Numbered from the stretch's first letter, positions 17,359 through 26,331 are shown. The stretch is DNA of 64,000 nucleotides from Streptomyces sp. CB02923 (GCF_001905005.1 NZ_LWKZ01000023.1:744001-808000); one strand, 5' to 3'. The notes: generated from the letters alone by a model not told the origin. A program made the numbers and translations.

Positions 17359-19232
17359 CACAGGCCCCCGTCGCCGTCGTCAAGGGGGTGGCCGGCGCGA
17401 GCGGCGAGGACGGACTGGGCCAGGCCCCGTGCGTCGAGGCCGGACCGCGCCAGCAGTTCGCCGCGGGCGGCATGCGGGAGGAAGCGGCTGGGCAGCCCCA
17501 GGGTCCGGACCGGAAGCGAACAGCCGGAATCGGCCAGAGCCTGGGCGATGGCGGTGCCCAGGCCGCCGCGGCGGATGTTGTCCTCCACCGTGACCACCAG
17601 CTGATGGCCGGCGGCGAGCCGGGTCAGTTCCCCGGGTACGGGCAGGACCCAGCGGGGATCGGCGACGGTGACGCCGATGTCCAGTGCGGCCAGTCGCACC
17701 GCGGCTTCCACGGCCTCCCGGGCCAGCGGGCCGGAGACGACGAGAAGCACGTCGCGGCGGCCCCGGCGATAGAGGACGTCCACCGGGCCGGTGCGTTCGA
17801 TGGCCGGTACGTCCGGGCCCACCTGGCCCTTGGGGAACCGGAGCGCGGTGGGCCCGGCCTGCTCGGCGAGCGCCTCGCCGAGCAGCTCGGCCAACTGGCC
17901 GGCGTCACGCGGCGCGGCGATCCGTACCCCGGGCACGGCGCCGAGCAGCGTCAGGTCCCACATGCCGTGGTGGCTGGGACCGTCCGGCCCGGTGATTCCG
18001 GCGCGGTCCAGGACGAAGGTGACGGGCAGCCGGTGCAGGGCCACATCCATCAGTACCTGGTCCATGGCCCGGGTCAGGAAGGTGGCGTACAGGGCGACCA
18101 CCGGATGCAGGCCGCCGGTGGCCAGCCCCGCCGCGCAGGTCACCGCGTGCTGCTCGGCGATGCCCACGTCGAAGAACCGGCTCGGGAAGGCGTCCCGGAA
18201 GGGGGCCAGCCCCGTGGGGCCCGGCATCGCCGCCGTCAACGCCACCACGTCCCTGCGCCGTCGGCCCAGCACGCACAGCTCCTCGCCGAACACGCTCGTC
18301 CACGAGGGCGCGGAAACCTTCTTCGCCGTGGACCCGGTGGCCGGGTCGATCACGCCGCAGGTGTGCATCCGGTCGTTCGGCTCCCTCTCGGCCGGCTCAT
18401 AGCCCTTCCCCTTGCGGGTGACGGCGTGCACCACCACCGGCGCACCGAGCCCGTGGGCGACCGACAGCGCCTGTTCCAGCGATTCCCGGTCGTGCCCGTC
18501 GACCGGGCCGAGATAGACGAAGCCGAGCGAGGTGAAGATGTTGGGCGCCGCTTCCGCTGCCGCGAGGTCGTCTCCGGCCAGGTCACCGAGCTCCAGGTGC
18601 CACCCGTCGTGTGCCCGCTCGCGCAGTCGTCGCAGGTGATCGGCCAGGCCCCCGACGGTAGGAGCGTAGGAGCGGCTGTTGTCGTTGAGCACCACGACCA
18701 CCGGGCGCTCGGCGCCACCGAGGTTGTTCAGCGCCTCCCATGCCATACCGCCGGTCAGCGCCCCGTCCCCGATCACCGCGACCACGGCCCGGTCGCTCTC
18801 CCCGGTCAGCTCGCGGGCCCTGGCCAGCCCGTCCGCGTACGCCAGCACGGTCGAGGCATGCGAATTCTCGATCACATCGTGCTCGGACTCGACCCCGGAC
18901 AGGTATCCGGACAGGCCCCCGGCCTGACGCAGCCGGTCGAACCCGTCGGCCCGCCCGGTCACCAGCTTGTGGACGTACCCCTGGTGTCCGATGTCGAACA
19001 GCAGCGTGTCCTGAGGCGATTCGAAGACCCGGTGCAACGCCAGCGTCAGCTCGACCACCCCGAGGTTGGGCCCCAGATGCCCACCACTGGCGGCGACCTT
19101 GTCGACCAGGAAGGCCCGGATCTCGCGCGCCAGGTCGGACAGCATTCCCTCCGGCAGCGCACGCAGAGCCTTGGGGCCGGTGATCTCCGCCAGCAGGGGG
19201 TAATCGCCTCGGGGAGATGACATCGAGGGCAT
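17358..19232 (-). CDS. dxs: 1-deoxy-D-xylulose-5-phosphate synthase
   Basis: Thiamine-diphosphate enzyme that commits pyruvate and glyceraldehyde 3-phosphate to the MEP pathway. The 624-residue protein has SGGHLGPNLGVVELT, DIGHQGYVHK, the ThDP motif GDGALTGGMAWEALNN running to LNDN, the transketolase segment VGIAEQHAVT and a C-terminal domain starting near VLLVVSGPLA. ATG 19232 has GAGGAGA upstream; TTG 19235 and ATG 19223 are alternatives. First gene of a dxs-ispG unit. Dxs is the flux-controlling step, so a copy here fits precursor supply for the terpenoid. Confidence 0.95.
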   Translation of the reverse strand: MPSMSSPRGDYPLLAEITGPKALRALPEGMLSDLAREIRAFLVDKVAASGGHLGPNLGVVELTLALHRVFESPQDTLLFDIGHQGYVHKLVTGRADGFDRLRQAGGLSGYLSGVESEHDVIENSHASTVLAYADGLARARELTGESDRAVVAVIGDGALTGGMAWEALNNLGGAERPVVVVLNDNSRSYAPTVGGLADHLRRLRERAHDGWHLELGDLAGDDLAAAEAAPNIFTSLGFVYLGPVDGHDRESLEQALSVAHGLGAPVVVHAVTRKGKGYEPAEREPNDRMHTCGVIDPATGSTAKKVSAPSWTSVFGEELCVLGRRRRDVVALTAAMPGPTGLAPFRDAFPSRFFDVGIAEQHAVTCAAGLATGGLHPVVALYATFLTRAMDQVLMDVALHRLPVTFVLDRAGITGPDGPSHHGMWDLTLLGAVPGVRIAAPRDAGQLAELLGEALAEQAGPTALRFPKGQVGPDVPAIERTGPVDVLYRRGRRDVLLVVSGPLAREAVEAAVRLAALDIGVTVADPRWVLPVPGELTRLAAGHQLVVTVEDNIRRGGLGTAIAQALADSGCSLPVRTLGLPSRFLPHAARGELLARSGLDARGLAQSVLAARAGHPLDDGDGGL

Positions 19233-19611
19233 CAAATCTCCTCACCACAGCGGGAGCGGACCGACGGTCGTCGGTGGTGCCGGCGCGCTGTCGCACGAAT
19301 TCGCGGTTGCCGGTGCGGACAGTCCGTTCACCCCGTGGCCGTCGGCCGTCGATTGCCGTAATGCGCCGTGATCGACAGGCATTGGCTTCCGGCCCGCGGA
19401 ACTGCGGGCGCCGTTACGAGGTATTCGACCGCACCGGCCTGCCTGACCCGCCAGCGGTGTTATATGCCCTGGCGCACAGTCCGCATTCGAGGCCGACACG
19501 AAAACTGCTCGCACCTCTTACTGCTGTCCATCGAAGACCGGTCAAGGGGGAAAGTACAGTCGATGAAGGAGCAAGCGCGTGCACGCGTAGAACGGTGCCG
19601 GTGCCGGTGCC
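19233..19611. other. Intergenic region upstream of dxs
   Basis: No convincing gene in 379 bases. On the minus strand TATAAC at 19459-19464 could be a -10 element for dxs, but no matching -35 is evident. On the plus strand a 24-codon frame at 19563 has a GGGGGAAAG site before ATG; its arginine/cysteine-rich product is not persuasive. The region should hold the dxs promoter. Confidence 0.4.
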
Positions 19612-19968
19612 TCAGGCCCGGGGGTCCCTCTCGTTGAGCGCGTCGAACTTGCGCACCTCGTTGCGCATGTGCGGGCCCCACTTGGCGAAGAGCGCCACGA
19701 CCTCCGGTGTGCTCAGGTGCCGATCGAGCGCCTCCTGGGACGTCCACTGCTCCAGTACCGTGACGGTTCCCGCCGCCGCGTCCTCCACGCAGAACGAGAT
19801 CAGTACGTTTCCCGGATTCGCCGCGGCGATCGGGTACGTCGCCCGTGCCTCGGTGACGAACGTTTCGACGTCACCGGCAGGGACGAAGACCCGGCCGGCG
19901 ATGATGACGGCCGTCCGGGCAGTCTGTTCCGAACCTGTGGTGGTGGTCTTGCTCTGGAGCGAATCCAT
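19612..19968 (-). CDS. Antibiotic biosynthesis monooxygenase (ABM) domain protein
   Basis: A 118-residue single-domain protein of the dimeric alpha-beta barrel (ABM/YgiN-like) family. Seen: AVIIAGRVFVPAGDVETFVTEAR, then TVTVLEQWTSQEALDRHLSTPEV, the usual strand-helix pattern with the conserved E-x-W. Some members oxygenate quinols or polyketides without cofactor. The start at ATG 19968 is chosen for the GGAAAAGAAC site. It is divergent from the nitronate-monooxygenase-like gene 284 bases away. Substrate unknown. Confidence 0.8.
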   Translation of the reverse strand: MDSLQSKTTTTGSEQTARTAVIIAGRVFVPAGDVETFVTEARATYPIAAANPGNVLISFCVEDAAAGTVTVLEQWTSQEALDRHLSTPEVVALFAKWGPHMRNEVRKFDALNERDPRA

Positions 19969-20043
19969 TGTTCTTTTCCATTCGCCGTGTGCTGTGCAGC
20001 GGGCCGCGAACCGGCCCTGGCCGTGGAGGGTAAACCCTGACAT

Positions 20044-20051
20044 TGACGTCA
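20044..20051. promoter_or_regulatory. TGACGTCA palindrome between divergent genes
   Basis: A perfect 8-bp palindrome inside a larger CTGAC-N6-GTCAG repeat (20036-20051), in the region shared by the ABM gene and the nitronate-monooxygenase-like gene. It is a candidate operator only; short palindromes also occur by chance. Confidence 0.3.
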
Positions 20052-20252
20052 GAGGCAAGGGCGGGCCTCCGCACTCCAGCCGACCGGAAGCGTGGCCAAC
20101 GCGCGTATCCCGCGCGGCCGCGTCAGGCTCTGGCCTCGTGCTGTGACCCGGTGGGAACCTGCAGGACGGGCCAGGACGCGTCTTCCGCCATCGGCTCCAG
20201 AAGGTTCCAGGAAGGTTCGGGAAGGCTCAGCAGGGTTCAGGAGGGAGCTGTC

Positions 20253-21287
20253 ATGAGCGTGCTGTCCACCAGGCTCACCGAGAGGTTCGCCGTCCCGTAC
20301 CCGTTCGCCTGCGCCGGCATGGGCATCGTGGGCGGGACTCCGGAACTGGCGAAAGCCGTCTGCGCCGCGGGCGGCATCGGCGCGGTGGGGGCCGCGCTCA
20401 TGCCCGTCGACCGGCTCCGGCGGGTCGTCCGCGAGGTCCGGGAGGGCGTCGGCGCGGCACCGTTCAACATCAACCTGATCACGTACTTCGACACCGCCGA
20501 ACACGTCCGCGTCTGCGCCGAGGAGCGCGTGCCGATCGTCTCCTTCCACTGGGGTCACCCGCCGGCCGACCAGCTCACGTGCCTGCGCGAGGCCGGGGTG
20601 TCGGTGTGGGAGCAGGTCGGCTCGGCCGGGGCGGCCGAGCGTGCCGTCGACGACGGCGTGGAGGTCGTCGTCGCCCAGGGGTGGGAGGCCGGCGGGCACA
20701 ACTACGGTGGTCTGCCCACCATGGTCGGGGTGCCCTGCGTCGTGGACGCCGTGGGGGACCGCGCGTTGGTCCTCGCCGCAGGCGGGATCACCGACGGCCG
20801 CCAGGTCGCCGCCGCCCTGTGCCTGGGGGCCGACGGCGTGTGGGTCGGCACCCGGCTGGTTGCCTCGCGGGAGGCCCGGGTGCATCCCGAGCACCACCGT
20901 CGGCTGGTCTCCTCCCTGGGGGAGGACACGGTGCTCACGTCGGTCTTCGGCCCCGAATGGCCGGAGTTCAACCCGATGCGGGTGCAGCGTGACCGTGTGG
21001 TGTCCGAGTGGCACGACCGGTTGGCGGACATACCGGCCGAGCGTGACGCGCTCGAAGAGGTCGGCACGACGGTGTACGAGGGGGAGGAGACCGTACTGTG
21101 CAAGTTCAGCGTGCTGCCGCCGGTGCCCGGGACCGAGGCCGACTGGGAGGAGATGCCCTGGCTGATGGGGCAGGGCGTCGGCCTCGTCCACGGCATCCGG
21201 CCCGCCGGAGAGATCGTCCGGGAGATGATGGAAGAGGCCGGGCGGGTACTGACCCGGTTCGGTTTCGAGGACGTGGGCGGGTCATGA
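20253..21287 (+). CDS. Nitronate monooxygenase family protein
   Basis: FMN-dependent TIM-barrel enzyme of the 2-nitropropane dioxygenase/NMO family (344 residues). Seen: N-terminal ACAGMGIVGGTPELAKAVC, GIGAVGAALM, PFNINLITYF, VAQGWEAGGHNYG (the family's AQGxEAGGH), AAGGITDGRQVAAALCLGADGVWVGTRL. Such enzymes detoxify alkyl nitronates; related enoyl reductases share the fold, so the substrate is uncertain. ATG 20253 follows GGAGGGAGCTGTC. The leader at 20201-20250 has several imperfect AGGTTC-type repeats of unknown meaning. Confidence 0.85.
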   Translation: MSVLSTRLTERFAVPYPFACAGMGIVGGTPELAKAVCAAGGIGAVGAALMPVDRLRRVVREVREGVGAAPFNINLITYFDTAEHVRVCAEERVPIVSFHWGHPPADQLTCLREAGVSVWEQVGSAGAAERAVDDGVEVVVAQGWEAGGHNYGGLPTMVGVPCVVDAVGDRALVLAAGGITDGRQVAAALCLGADGVWVGTRLVASREARVHPEHHRRLVSSLGEDTVLTSVFGPEWPEFNPMRVQRDRVVSEWHDRLADIPAERDALEEVGTTVYEGEETVLCKFSVLPPVPGTEADWEEMPWLMGQGVGLVHGIRPAGEIVREMMEEAGRVLTRFGFEDVGGS

Positions 21288-21366
21288 GCTGACCGGCGGC
21301 CGGGGACCGGTGACCGCTGACGGCGACTGGTGTCGGGCCGGCTGTCGTCAAGGCGCCCGTAGTGGG

Positions 21367-21735
21367 TCACCAGCGTACGAAGCTCACCACGAGCACGGCC
21401 AGGGACAGTACGAGCATGCCGAGGCAGTTGACCCAGAACGCGGAGTTCAGGGCTTTTGCGCGAAGGTGGGATGTGGCGGCGGCCAGGAAGTAGACCACGA
21501 CCGCCGCGGTGGTCGTCATGGCGACGCCGGGCACCCGGAGCCCCACGGCGAGCCCCACGACCGAGGCCGCCTTGGCCGTGGTCAGCGCCCACCACCAGTC
21601 GCGCGGGAACCCTACGCCCTCCAGGCAGTCGACTATGAACTTCGGCGGGCGGATCATCATCGCGGCGTCGCCGGCCTGGATCGCGAGCAGGACCAGCACC
21701 GGCCATACGGGGGAGGGGAGTTCGGAGAGCGTCAT
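21367..21735 (-). CDS. DoxX-like small membrane protein
   Basis: A 122-residue protein with four hydrophobic spans (about residues 10-28, 48-66, 70-90 and 98-118) and a DoxX-like FPRDWWWALTTAKAASVVGLA segment. Family members are small integral membrane proteins with unclear redox or transport roles. The ribosome site AGGAACTGACCG overlaps the end of the upstream TetR gene (3-nt gap), so the two form one operon and the protein is probably a target of that regulator. It converges on the NMO-like gene. Confidence 0.78.
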   Translation of the reverse strand: MTLSELPSPVWPVLVLLAIQAGDAAMMIRPPKFIVDCLEGVGFPRDWWWALTTAKAASVVGLAVGLRVPGVAMTTTAAVVVYFLAAATSHLRAKALNSAFWVNCLGMLVLSLAVLVVSFVRW

Positions 21736-21738
21736 CGG

Positions 21739-22329
21739 TCAGTTCCTGCCTTGGGCGGTGATGAATTCAGCGGTGCTGCGGATTCTGTCCGCGGTCTGTT
21801 CGGGGTCGGTGGAGCCCGCGGCGAGCAGCATCAGCTCACCCAGGTAACCGGCGAACATCACCTGCGCGCCGAGCCCCGCGCGGGCGTGCGGAATTCCCGC
21901 GTTCACCATCGCGGTGGTGAGGTTGCTCTCGGTCAGCGTGCGTAGTCCGCCGAGCGCCGCGTTCGCGGGCCGGCCGCGGGTCAGGGCCCGGAAGTACGCG
22001 CGCGCGAGTTCCTCATTCTCGGTGAACAGGTCGATGAACGGGTCGAAGTAGCGGGACAGGTAGTCGACCGCGGACGTGGCGGACTCCACGGTGGGCGGCG
22101 CGGGGATGCGGGCGGCGATGGCCTGGTCGTAGACCAGGCTCAGCAGCGACTCCTTGTCTCCCGCCGCCATGACCGCCCCTACGGAAACACCTGCCTCGGC
22201 GGCGATCTGTCGCACCGTCGTGCCGTGGAAGCCGTGCTCCTGGAAGAGCCGCGCAGCAGCCTCGGTGATGCGGGCGGTGGTACGTCGTTTCTGTTCAGCG
22301 CGGGTTGATTGAACGCGTTCAGTGAACAT
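21739..22329 (-). CDS. TetR/AcrR-family regulator, probably leaderless
   Basis: A 196-residue regulator with an N-terminal HTH (RITEAAARLFQEHGFHGTTVRQIAAEAGVS at about residues 17-46) and a TetR-type ligand domain. Two in-frame ATGs lie at 22335 and 22329. I prefer 22329 because a near-consensus promoter ends at 22336, which places the expected transcription start on that ATG and leaves no room for a Shine-Dalgarno site. Two perfect 12-bp palindromes cover the start, suggesting autoregulation. Operonic with the DoxX-like gene. Confidence 0.85.
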   Translation of the reverse strand: MFTERVQSTRAEQKRRTTARITEAAARLFQEHGFHGTTVRQIAAEAGVSVGAVMAAGDKESLLSLVYDQAIAARIPAPPTVESATSAVDYLSRYFDPFIDLFTENEELARAYFRALTRGRPANAALGGLRTLTESNLTTAMVNAGIPHARAGLGAQVMFAGYLGELMLLAAGSTDPEQTADRIRSTAEFITAQGRN

Positions 22330-22334
22330 GTTCA
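22310..22334. promoter_or_regulatory. Twin 12-bp palindromes over tetR start codon
   Basis: TGAACGCGTTCA (22310-22321) and TGAACATGTTCA (22323-22334) are perfect palindromes separated by one base. They share the TGAAC/GTTCA half-sites and span the predicted transcription and translation start of the TetR gene. They probably form the autoregulatory operator, occupied by two dimers. That is inference from symmetry and position. Confidence 0.6.
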
Positions 22335-22335
22335 T

Positions 22336-22364
22336 AATATAAAGGCGCAGCTCCGTCGAGGCAA
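22336..22364 (-). promoter_or_regulatory. Vegetative-type promoter for tetR-doxX
   Basis: On the minus strand TTGCCT (22364-22359), a 17-bp spacer and TATATT (22341-22336) form an unusually good sigma-70-type promoter for this genome. The expected start point, about 7 bases on, coincides with the ATG at 22329. Confidence 0.65.
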
Positions 22365-22591
22365 CGGTGTCGTCCGGTGCGGCTTGAGGGGGGGCACAGG
22401 CCGACGCGTACGGGGAAGCACGGACACCGGAGTGCGTATGCGGCGGCAGCGCCGGGACGGGAGCCCGCTTGCGGCTACTTCCGGCCGTTCTACCGTTGTC
22501 GGGGGCATGACCATGTGGGGCAGGAGTTGAATCGAGAACGTTTCTGGGACGGCGTACCGGAAGCGGTACCCGATGTGGGGGTGTGAGACGG

Positions 22592-24769
22592 ATGGACGAA
22601 AGACGCAGACTGAGCCGCAGATCTCTGTTACGGAGCGGGCTGGGGGCGGGCGGACTGGCGGTGACCGCGAGCCTGCTGCCCGGGGTGTACGGACGCGCGC
22701 CGGGCGCGGCGTGGGCGGCTTCCGGGCCCGCCGCCGTGCCGGCCGGCTCTCCGGCGGGAGCCCCCGGGGCCGCCGCGGCGTTCCCCGACTGGGCCAGGTT
22801 CGCCCGGATCGCGGACGGTACGTTCGACGACGACGCCGATCCGGCCCGCGACATGAAGCCGGTGATCGACAAGCTCAAGGCGCAGAACGTGAGCGTCATC
22901 GAGGTCGACACGATCTTGTCCAACTGGCTGCCGGACGACGAGTTCGCCACGCACATGGCACAGATGAAGCGATTCTCCGATCTGGCGCACGCCGCCGGCA
23001 TACGGGTGATCGTGTACTACCCGTCGCTGGAGGTCATCAGCGTCGGCGGGGAGAAGGGCAAGTCGTTCTACAAGGACAGCGACGGCAAGAACTGGGTACA
23101 GCGCGGCCTCGACGGGAAACCCAACGTCTTCTACGGGAGCCTGGTCGTCTGGGTCGACCCGGGCGACGAGAGCTGCTGGGTCAGCGCCAACTCCCCCTGG
23201 CGCGATTACTACCTCACCCGCATCAAAGCCCTGGCGCGTACCGGCGTGGACGCGATCTGGCCGGACGTACCGATCTACTTCGACGGCGCGCTGAGCTGGT
23301 GCGACGCCTCCACCTGGGCGGCGACCGCCTTCCGGGCCGACACCGGCCTGGCGCTGCCCACCACCGTCGATTTCTCCAACCCCGCCTTCCGCCGCTACGT
23401 CGAGTGGCGCCACCGCAACCTCAACCAGTTCCAGCTCGACATCGCCGCCGCCGGCCGCTCGGTCAATCCGGACCTGGTCACCTTCGTCGAAACCGTGACC
23501 ATGGACTACAAGTACGCCACCACCGTAGGCCTGGACGGCGCGTATCTGCGCCGGGCGGAAGGCGTCAGCCACGTCTGGGAGGTGGACGTCCTCGCCAACT
23601 ACGACGGGATGCGCCACGCCACGGCATCCGACTGGACCTGTCTGATCTCGATGTACAAGTACGCCCGCGCGGCCAGCGGAACCAAGCCCGCCTGGGCCTT
23701 CTCCTACGGCTGGAAGGCCGACGACGCGTCGCTGGTCATGGCGGAGACACTGGCGGCCGGCTGCAACCCGTACGAGGTCAAGAGCCCGTTCAAGACCGAC
23801 AGCACGGACATCGCCATGCGGACCCGGATGTACGGCTTCGTCGCGGCCCACCAGGAGGAGCTGTTCGCCGCCGCCTCCGGGGCCACGGTCGGTGTCTACC
23901 ACTCCTCGCCGTCACGCGACTTCGTCAGCCCGGTCGAGGGCAGCGGCATGTACGTCAACACCAAGCCGCCCGCCGGGGTCAAGGACTGGTGGAGCTTCGA
24001 CACGCCGGAAGAGAGCTGCACCAACCAGAAATGGCTGGGCGAGTTCCGCGGCACCGTCAAGTCCCTGGTGCTCGCGCACATCCCGTTCAACACCGTGCCC
24101 AGCCCCGGCGTCAGCGCCGATGACCTGGCCGGATACCGCGTCCTGTACCTGCCCAACCTCCAGGCGGTCTCGGCCGAGGAGGCGGACGTCCTGCGCTCGT
24201 ACGTGGCGGGCGGCGGCACCGTCGTGATCACCGGACCCGCGCCCACCGGCCTCGACGAGCGGGGCGGCGCCCGTACGGAGTACGCGCTCGCCGACGTCCT
24301 CGGCTTCCGCAAGGCGGACCCGGTGCCCGCCACCAAGCGGAACGCGTTCGGCCAGGGCACCTGCTGGTTCTTCAAGGACCTGCTCGGCCTGAAATACCTC
24401 TCGCGCACCGATCAGCCCACCGCTGACACACTCCTCGGGCCGGTCCGCACGACCGCTCCGCCCGCCGTCACACTGACCGGTGACCCGCGGATCCACCTGG
24501 AACTGAGCCGCCTCGGCGACGCCACCATCGTGCAACTGGTCAACTTCACGGCCTTCGGCGACACGCCCACGGCCTTCAAGACCAAGCCCACCACCTGCAC
24601 TGTCGGCCTCACCGTCCCCGCCGGCCGGCAGGTACGGGCGGCCACGGTCAGCTCGCCCGACCACTCCGGCCCCGGACCGAAACCGGTGACCTGGAAGACG
24701 GACGGCGACAAGGTGAGTGTGGAGCTGACGGTGGTGCAGTATTCGCTGCTCAGCGTCACCATCAGCTGA
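22592..24769 (+). CDS. Tat-exported glycosidase-like protein
   Basis: A 725-residue secreted protein. The N-terminus RRRLSRRSLLRSG followed by a hydrophobic, Ala/Gly-rich stretch is a twin-arginine signal with likely cleavage near AWAASG. The body has an alpha-amylase/GH42-like barrel pattern (VSVIEVDTI, IRVIVYYPSLE, DAIWPDVP, VTFVETVTMDY), and residues about 505-570 (DLAGYRVLYLPNLQAVSAEEADVLRSYVAGGGTVVITG) resemble the beta-galactosidase trimerisation/GATase-like domain. The likely role is extracellular glycan cleavage; the exact GH family is not assigned. ATG 22592 is used; GTG 22583 is an alternative. A strong hairpin follows. Confidence 0.72.
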   Translation: MDERRRLSRRSLLRSGLGAGGLAVTASLLPGVYGRAPGAAWAASGPAAVPAGSPAGAPGAAAAFPDWARFARIADGTFDDDADPARDMKPVIDKLKAQNVSVIEVDTILSNWLPDDEFATHMAQMKRFSDLAHAAGIRVIVYYPSLEVISVGGEKGKSFYKDSDGKNWVQRGLDGKPNVFYGSLVVWVDPGDESCWVSANSPWRDYYLTRIKALARTGVDAIWPDVPIYFDGALSWCDASTWAATAFRADTGLALPTTVDFSNPAFRRYVEWRHRNLNQFQLDIAAAGRSVNPDLVTFVETVTMDYKYATTVGLDGAYLRRAEGVSHVWEVDVLANYDGMRHATASDWTCLISMYKYARAASGTKPAWAFSYGWKADDASLVMAETLAAGCNPYEVKSPFKTDSTDIAMRTRMYGFVAAHQEELFAAASGATVGVYHSSPSRDFVSPVEGSGMYVNTKPPAGVKDWWSFDTPEESCTNQKWLGEFRGTVKSLVLAHIPFNTVPSPGVSADDLAGYRVLYLPNLQAVSAEEADVLRSYVAGGGTVVITGPAPTGLDERGGARTEYALADVLGFRKADPVPATKRNAFGQGTCWFFKDLLGLKYLSRTDQPTADTLLGPVRTTAPPAVTLTGDPRIHLELSRLGDATIVQLVNFTAFGDTPTAFKTKPTTCTVGLTVPAGRQVRAATVSSPDHSGPGPKPVTWKTDGDKVSVELTVVQYSLLSVTIS

Positions 24770-24791
24770 GTAGCTGACCCGGTCACCCGAC

Positions 24792-24820
24792 CCGGTGCCC
24801 CGGCGTGTACGGGGCACCGG
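24792..24820. terminator. Bidirectional hairpin between convergent genes
   Basis: Perfect 11-bp inverted repeat (CCGGTGCCCCG at 24792-24802, complement at 24810-24820) with a 7-nt loop, between two converging stop codons. Part of the right arm and its flank recurs as a direct repeat near 24839-24861, offering an alternative pairing. Confidence 0.7.
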
Positions 24821-24868
24821 TGTGCCGGCGTGCACAGTGTGTACGGGGCACCGGTGTGCCGGTGAGTG

Positions 24869-25969
24869 TCACGGCTTCCCGGGGGCGCGGATCCGCCACA
24901 AGGACGTGGGCCGGTCAGCGCTCCCCGGGTGGGACTCGAAGGCGATCCAGCGGCCGTCGGGCGACCAGCTCGGCGCCCCGTCGTACGTACCGTGCTCCCG
25001 CGTCACCTGCACCGGCCCACCGCCGCCTGCCACCGGCATGACGAAGATCTTGGGCAGGTCGAGCCCGCCCGTGGTGGAGGAGAAGACCACCGACCTGCCG
25101 TCCGGCGACCAGCTCGCGTCCGTGTGCTCCCCTTCCAGGGTGGTCAGCCTGCGCACGCCGCCTCCGTCGGCGTTCATCACGTACAACGCCCAGGCATCGC
25201 TCCCCAGTTCCCGCCGCTGGAAGACGAGTTGATCGCCGCGCGGCGACCAGTTGGGCTCACGGTTGTCCGTACGGCTGGCGGGGCCGTTCACCAGCCGCGC
25301 CTGCCCCGTACCGTCCCGCCTCACCTTCCACAGCGAACCGAACGCCGACCGGTCCGCGAGCGCCGCACGCTCGTCCGGGTCCTCCCGCTGCACGCTCTCC
25401 TGGAAGACGATCCACTGCCCGTCCGGCGAGAAACTCGGTTCCAGGTACCCCGAAGGCCCGTGGTGTTCCGTCACCCTCGCCGGCCGTCCGCCCGGTTTGA
25501 TCACCCAGATCTCTTCCGCCCCCGCGCGGTCGGAGGCGAACGTGACCCCCGCCGACGGCCGCCAGCTCGCACCGGGCAGGTTCACCGCCGCCCGGTCGTC
25601 CTCGTTCAGCAGATCGCGGACCTTGCGTACGCCATCGCTGTCCCGGCTCAGCGGAAGGACGCGCAGCGCGGCGGCCCCCTCGTTGTAACCGCCGTGGAAG
25701 ACCGTGAACAGCATGGACGTCCCGTCGGGTGCGTACGCCGGATTCTGCGCGCTGCCCTTCCCCCGCTCCCGGTGCACCAGTTCGGCGCCGTCGCCCCGTA
25801 CCGCCTCCGGCTTCGCGGACGGCGGATCGGCCGGGCCGGGCGGCTCGGAGGAGCGCGACGGCGACGCCGACTCCGGCGGGTGGTGCGGCTGCCCGGCCTC
25901 ACCACCACACGCCGCCAGCACCCCTACGCCGAAGCCCAGCAGGACCGCGACCGCTCCTCGTCTGCGCAT
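24869..25969 (-). CDS. TolB-like beta-propeller lipoprotein
   Basis: A 366-residue exported lipoprotein. The signal peptide ends in the lipobox LAAC (Cys near residue 21), followed by a Pro/Ser-rich linker. From about residue 75 there are repeated PD40/WD40-like blades: NPAYAPDGTSMLF, EPSFSPDGQWIVF, EPNWSPRGDQLVF, DASWSPDGRSVVF, APSWSPDGRWIAF. These propellers resemble the TolB C-terminal domain and may bind protein or carbohydrate at the cell surface. Single gene; partner not evident. Confidence 0.82.
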   Translation of the reverse strand: MRRRGAVAVLLGFGVGVLAACGGEAGQPHHPPESASPSRSSEPPGPADPPSAKPEAVRGDGAELVHRERGKGSAQNPAYAPDGTSMLFTVFHGGYNEGAAALRVLPLSRDSDGVRKVRDLLNEDDRAAVNLPGASWRPSAGVTFASDRAGAEEIWVIKPGGRPARVTEHHGPSGYLEPSFSPDGQWIVFQESVQREDPDERAALADRSAFGSLWKVRRDGTGQARLVNGPASRTDNREPNWSPRGDQLVFQRRELGSDAWALYVMNADGGGVRRLTTLEGEHTDASWSPDGRSVVFSSTTGGLDLPKIFVMPVAGGGGPVQVTREHGTYDGAPSWSPDGRWIAFESHPGSADRPTSLWRIRAPGKP

Positions 25970-26172
25970 GCGGTCACGCTATGTATCTCAACTCCGCCGT
26001 TTCAACCGGAGTTTGCGACAGGTACCCGGGACGCCGGGACGCCGGTACGAAAGCGGGTCACAAGCTGTGCCACATCCCTTGATCCGTGAAACGAGCGGGC
26101 GATCTTCAAGATCGAGCTGCGGCACATCACCAACTTCATCGAGGCCGCCGTCGGCCCGCACGCCAAGAAACG

Positions 26173-26331
26173 GATGCCGAGTGGGCGATTCTGGAGCCGC
26201 TGCTTCCGCCGCCGGCCTGCACCCGGCCCTGGGGCGAACGCCCGGAGAAGCACCCGAGGCGCAACGTCATCGACGCCATCCGCTACATCAACGACGACGG
26301 GGTGATCTGGACTTTCATCACCCTCATGGCC
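26173..26331 (+). pseudogene. IS5-type transposase N-terminal fragment
   Basis: A translated stretch DAEWAILEPLLPPP followed by NVIDAIRYINDDGVIW matches the N-terminal region of IS5-family transposases. No catalytic DDE residues follow, and the frame soon leaves the family, so this is a remnant. Together with fragments at 26862 and 27901 it marks a zone of past IS activity. Confidence 0.65.

Noticed and set aside
15899..17473. 524-codon minus-strand open frame
   Set aside because: Most of it is an alternative frame of ispG; only the last 75 codons, preceded by a ribosome site, look like a gene.
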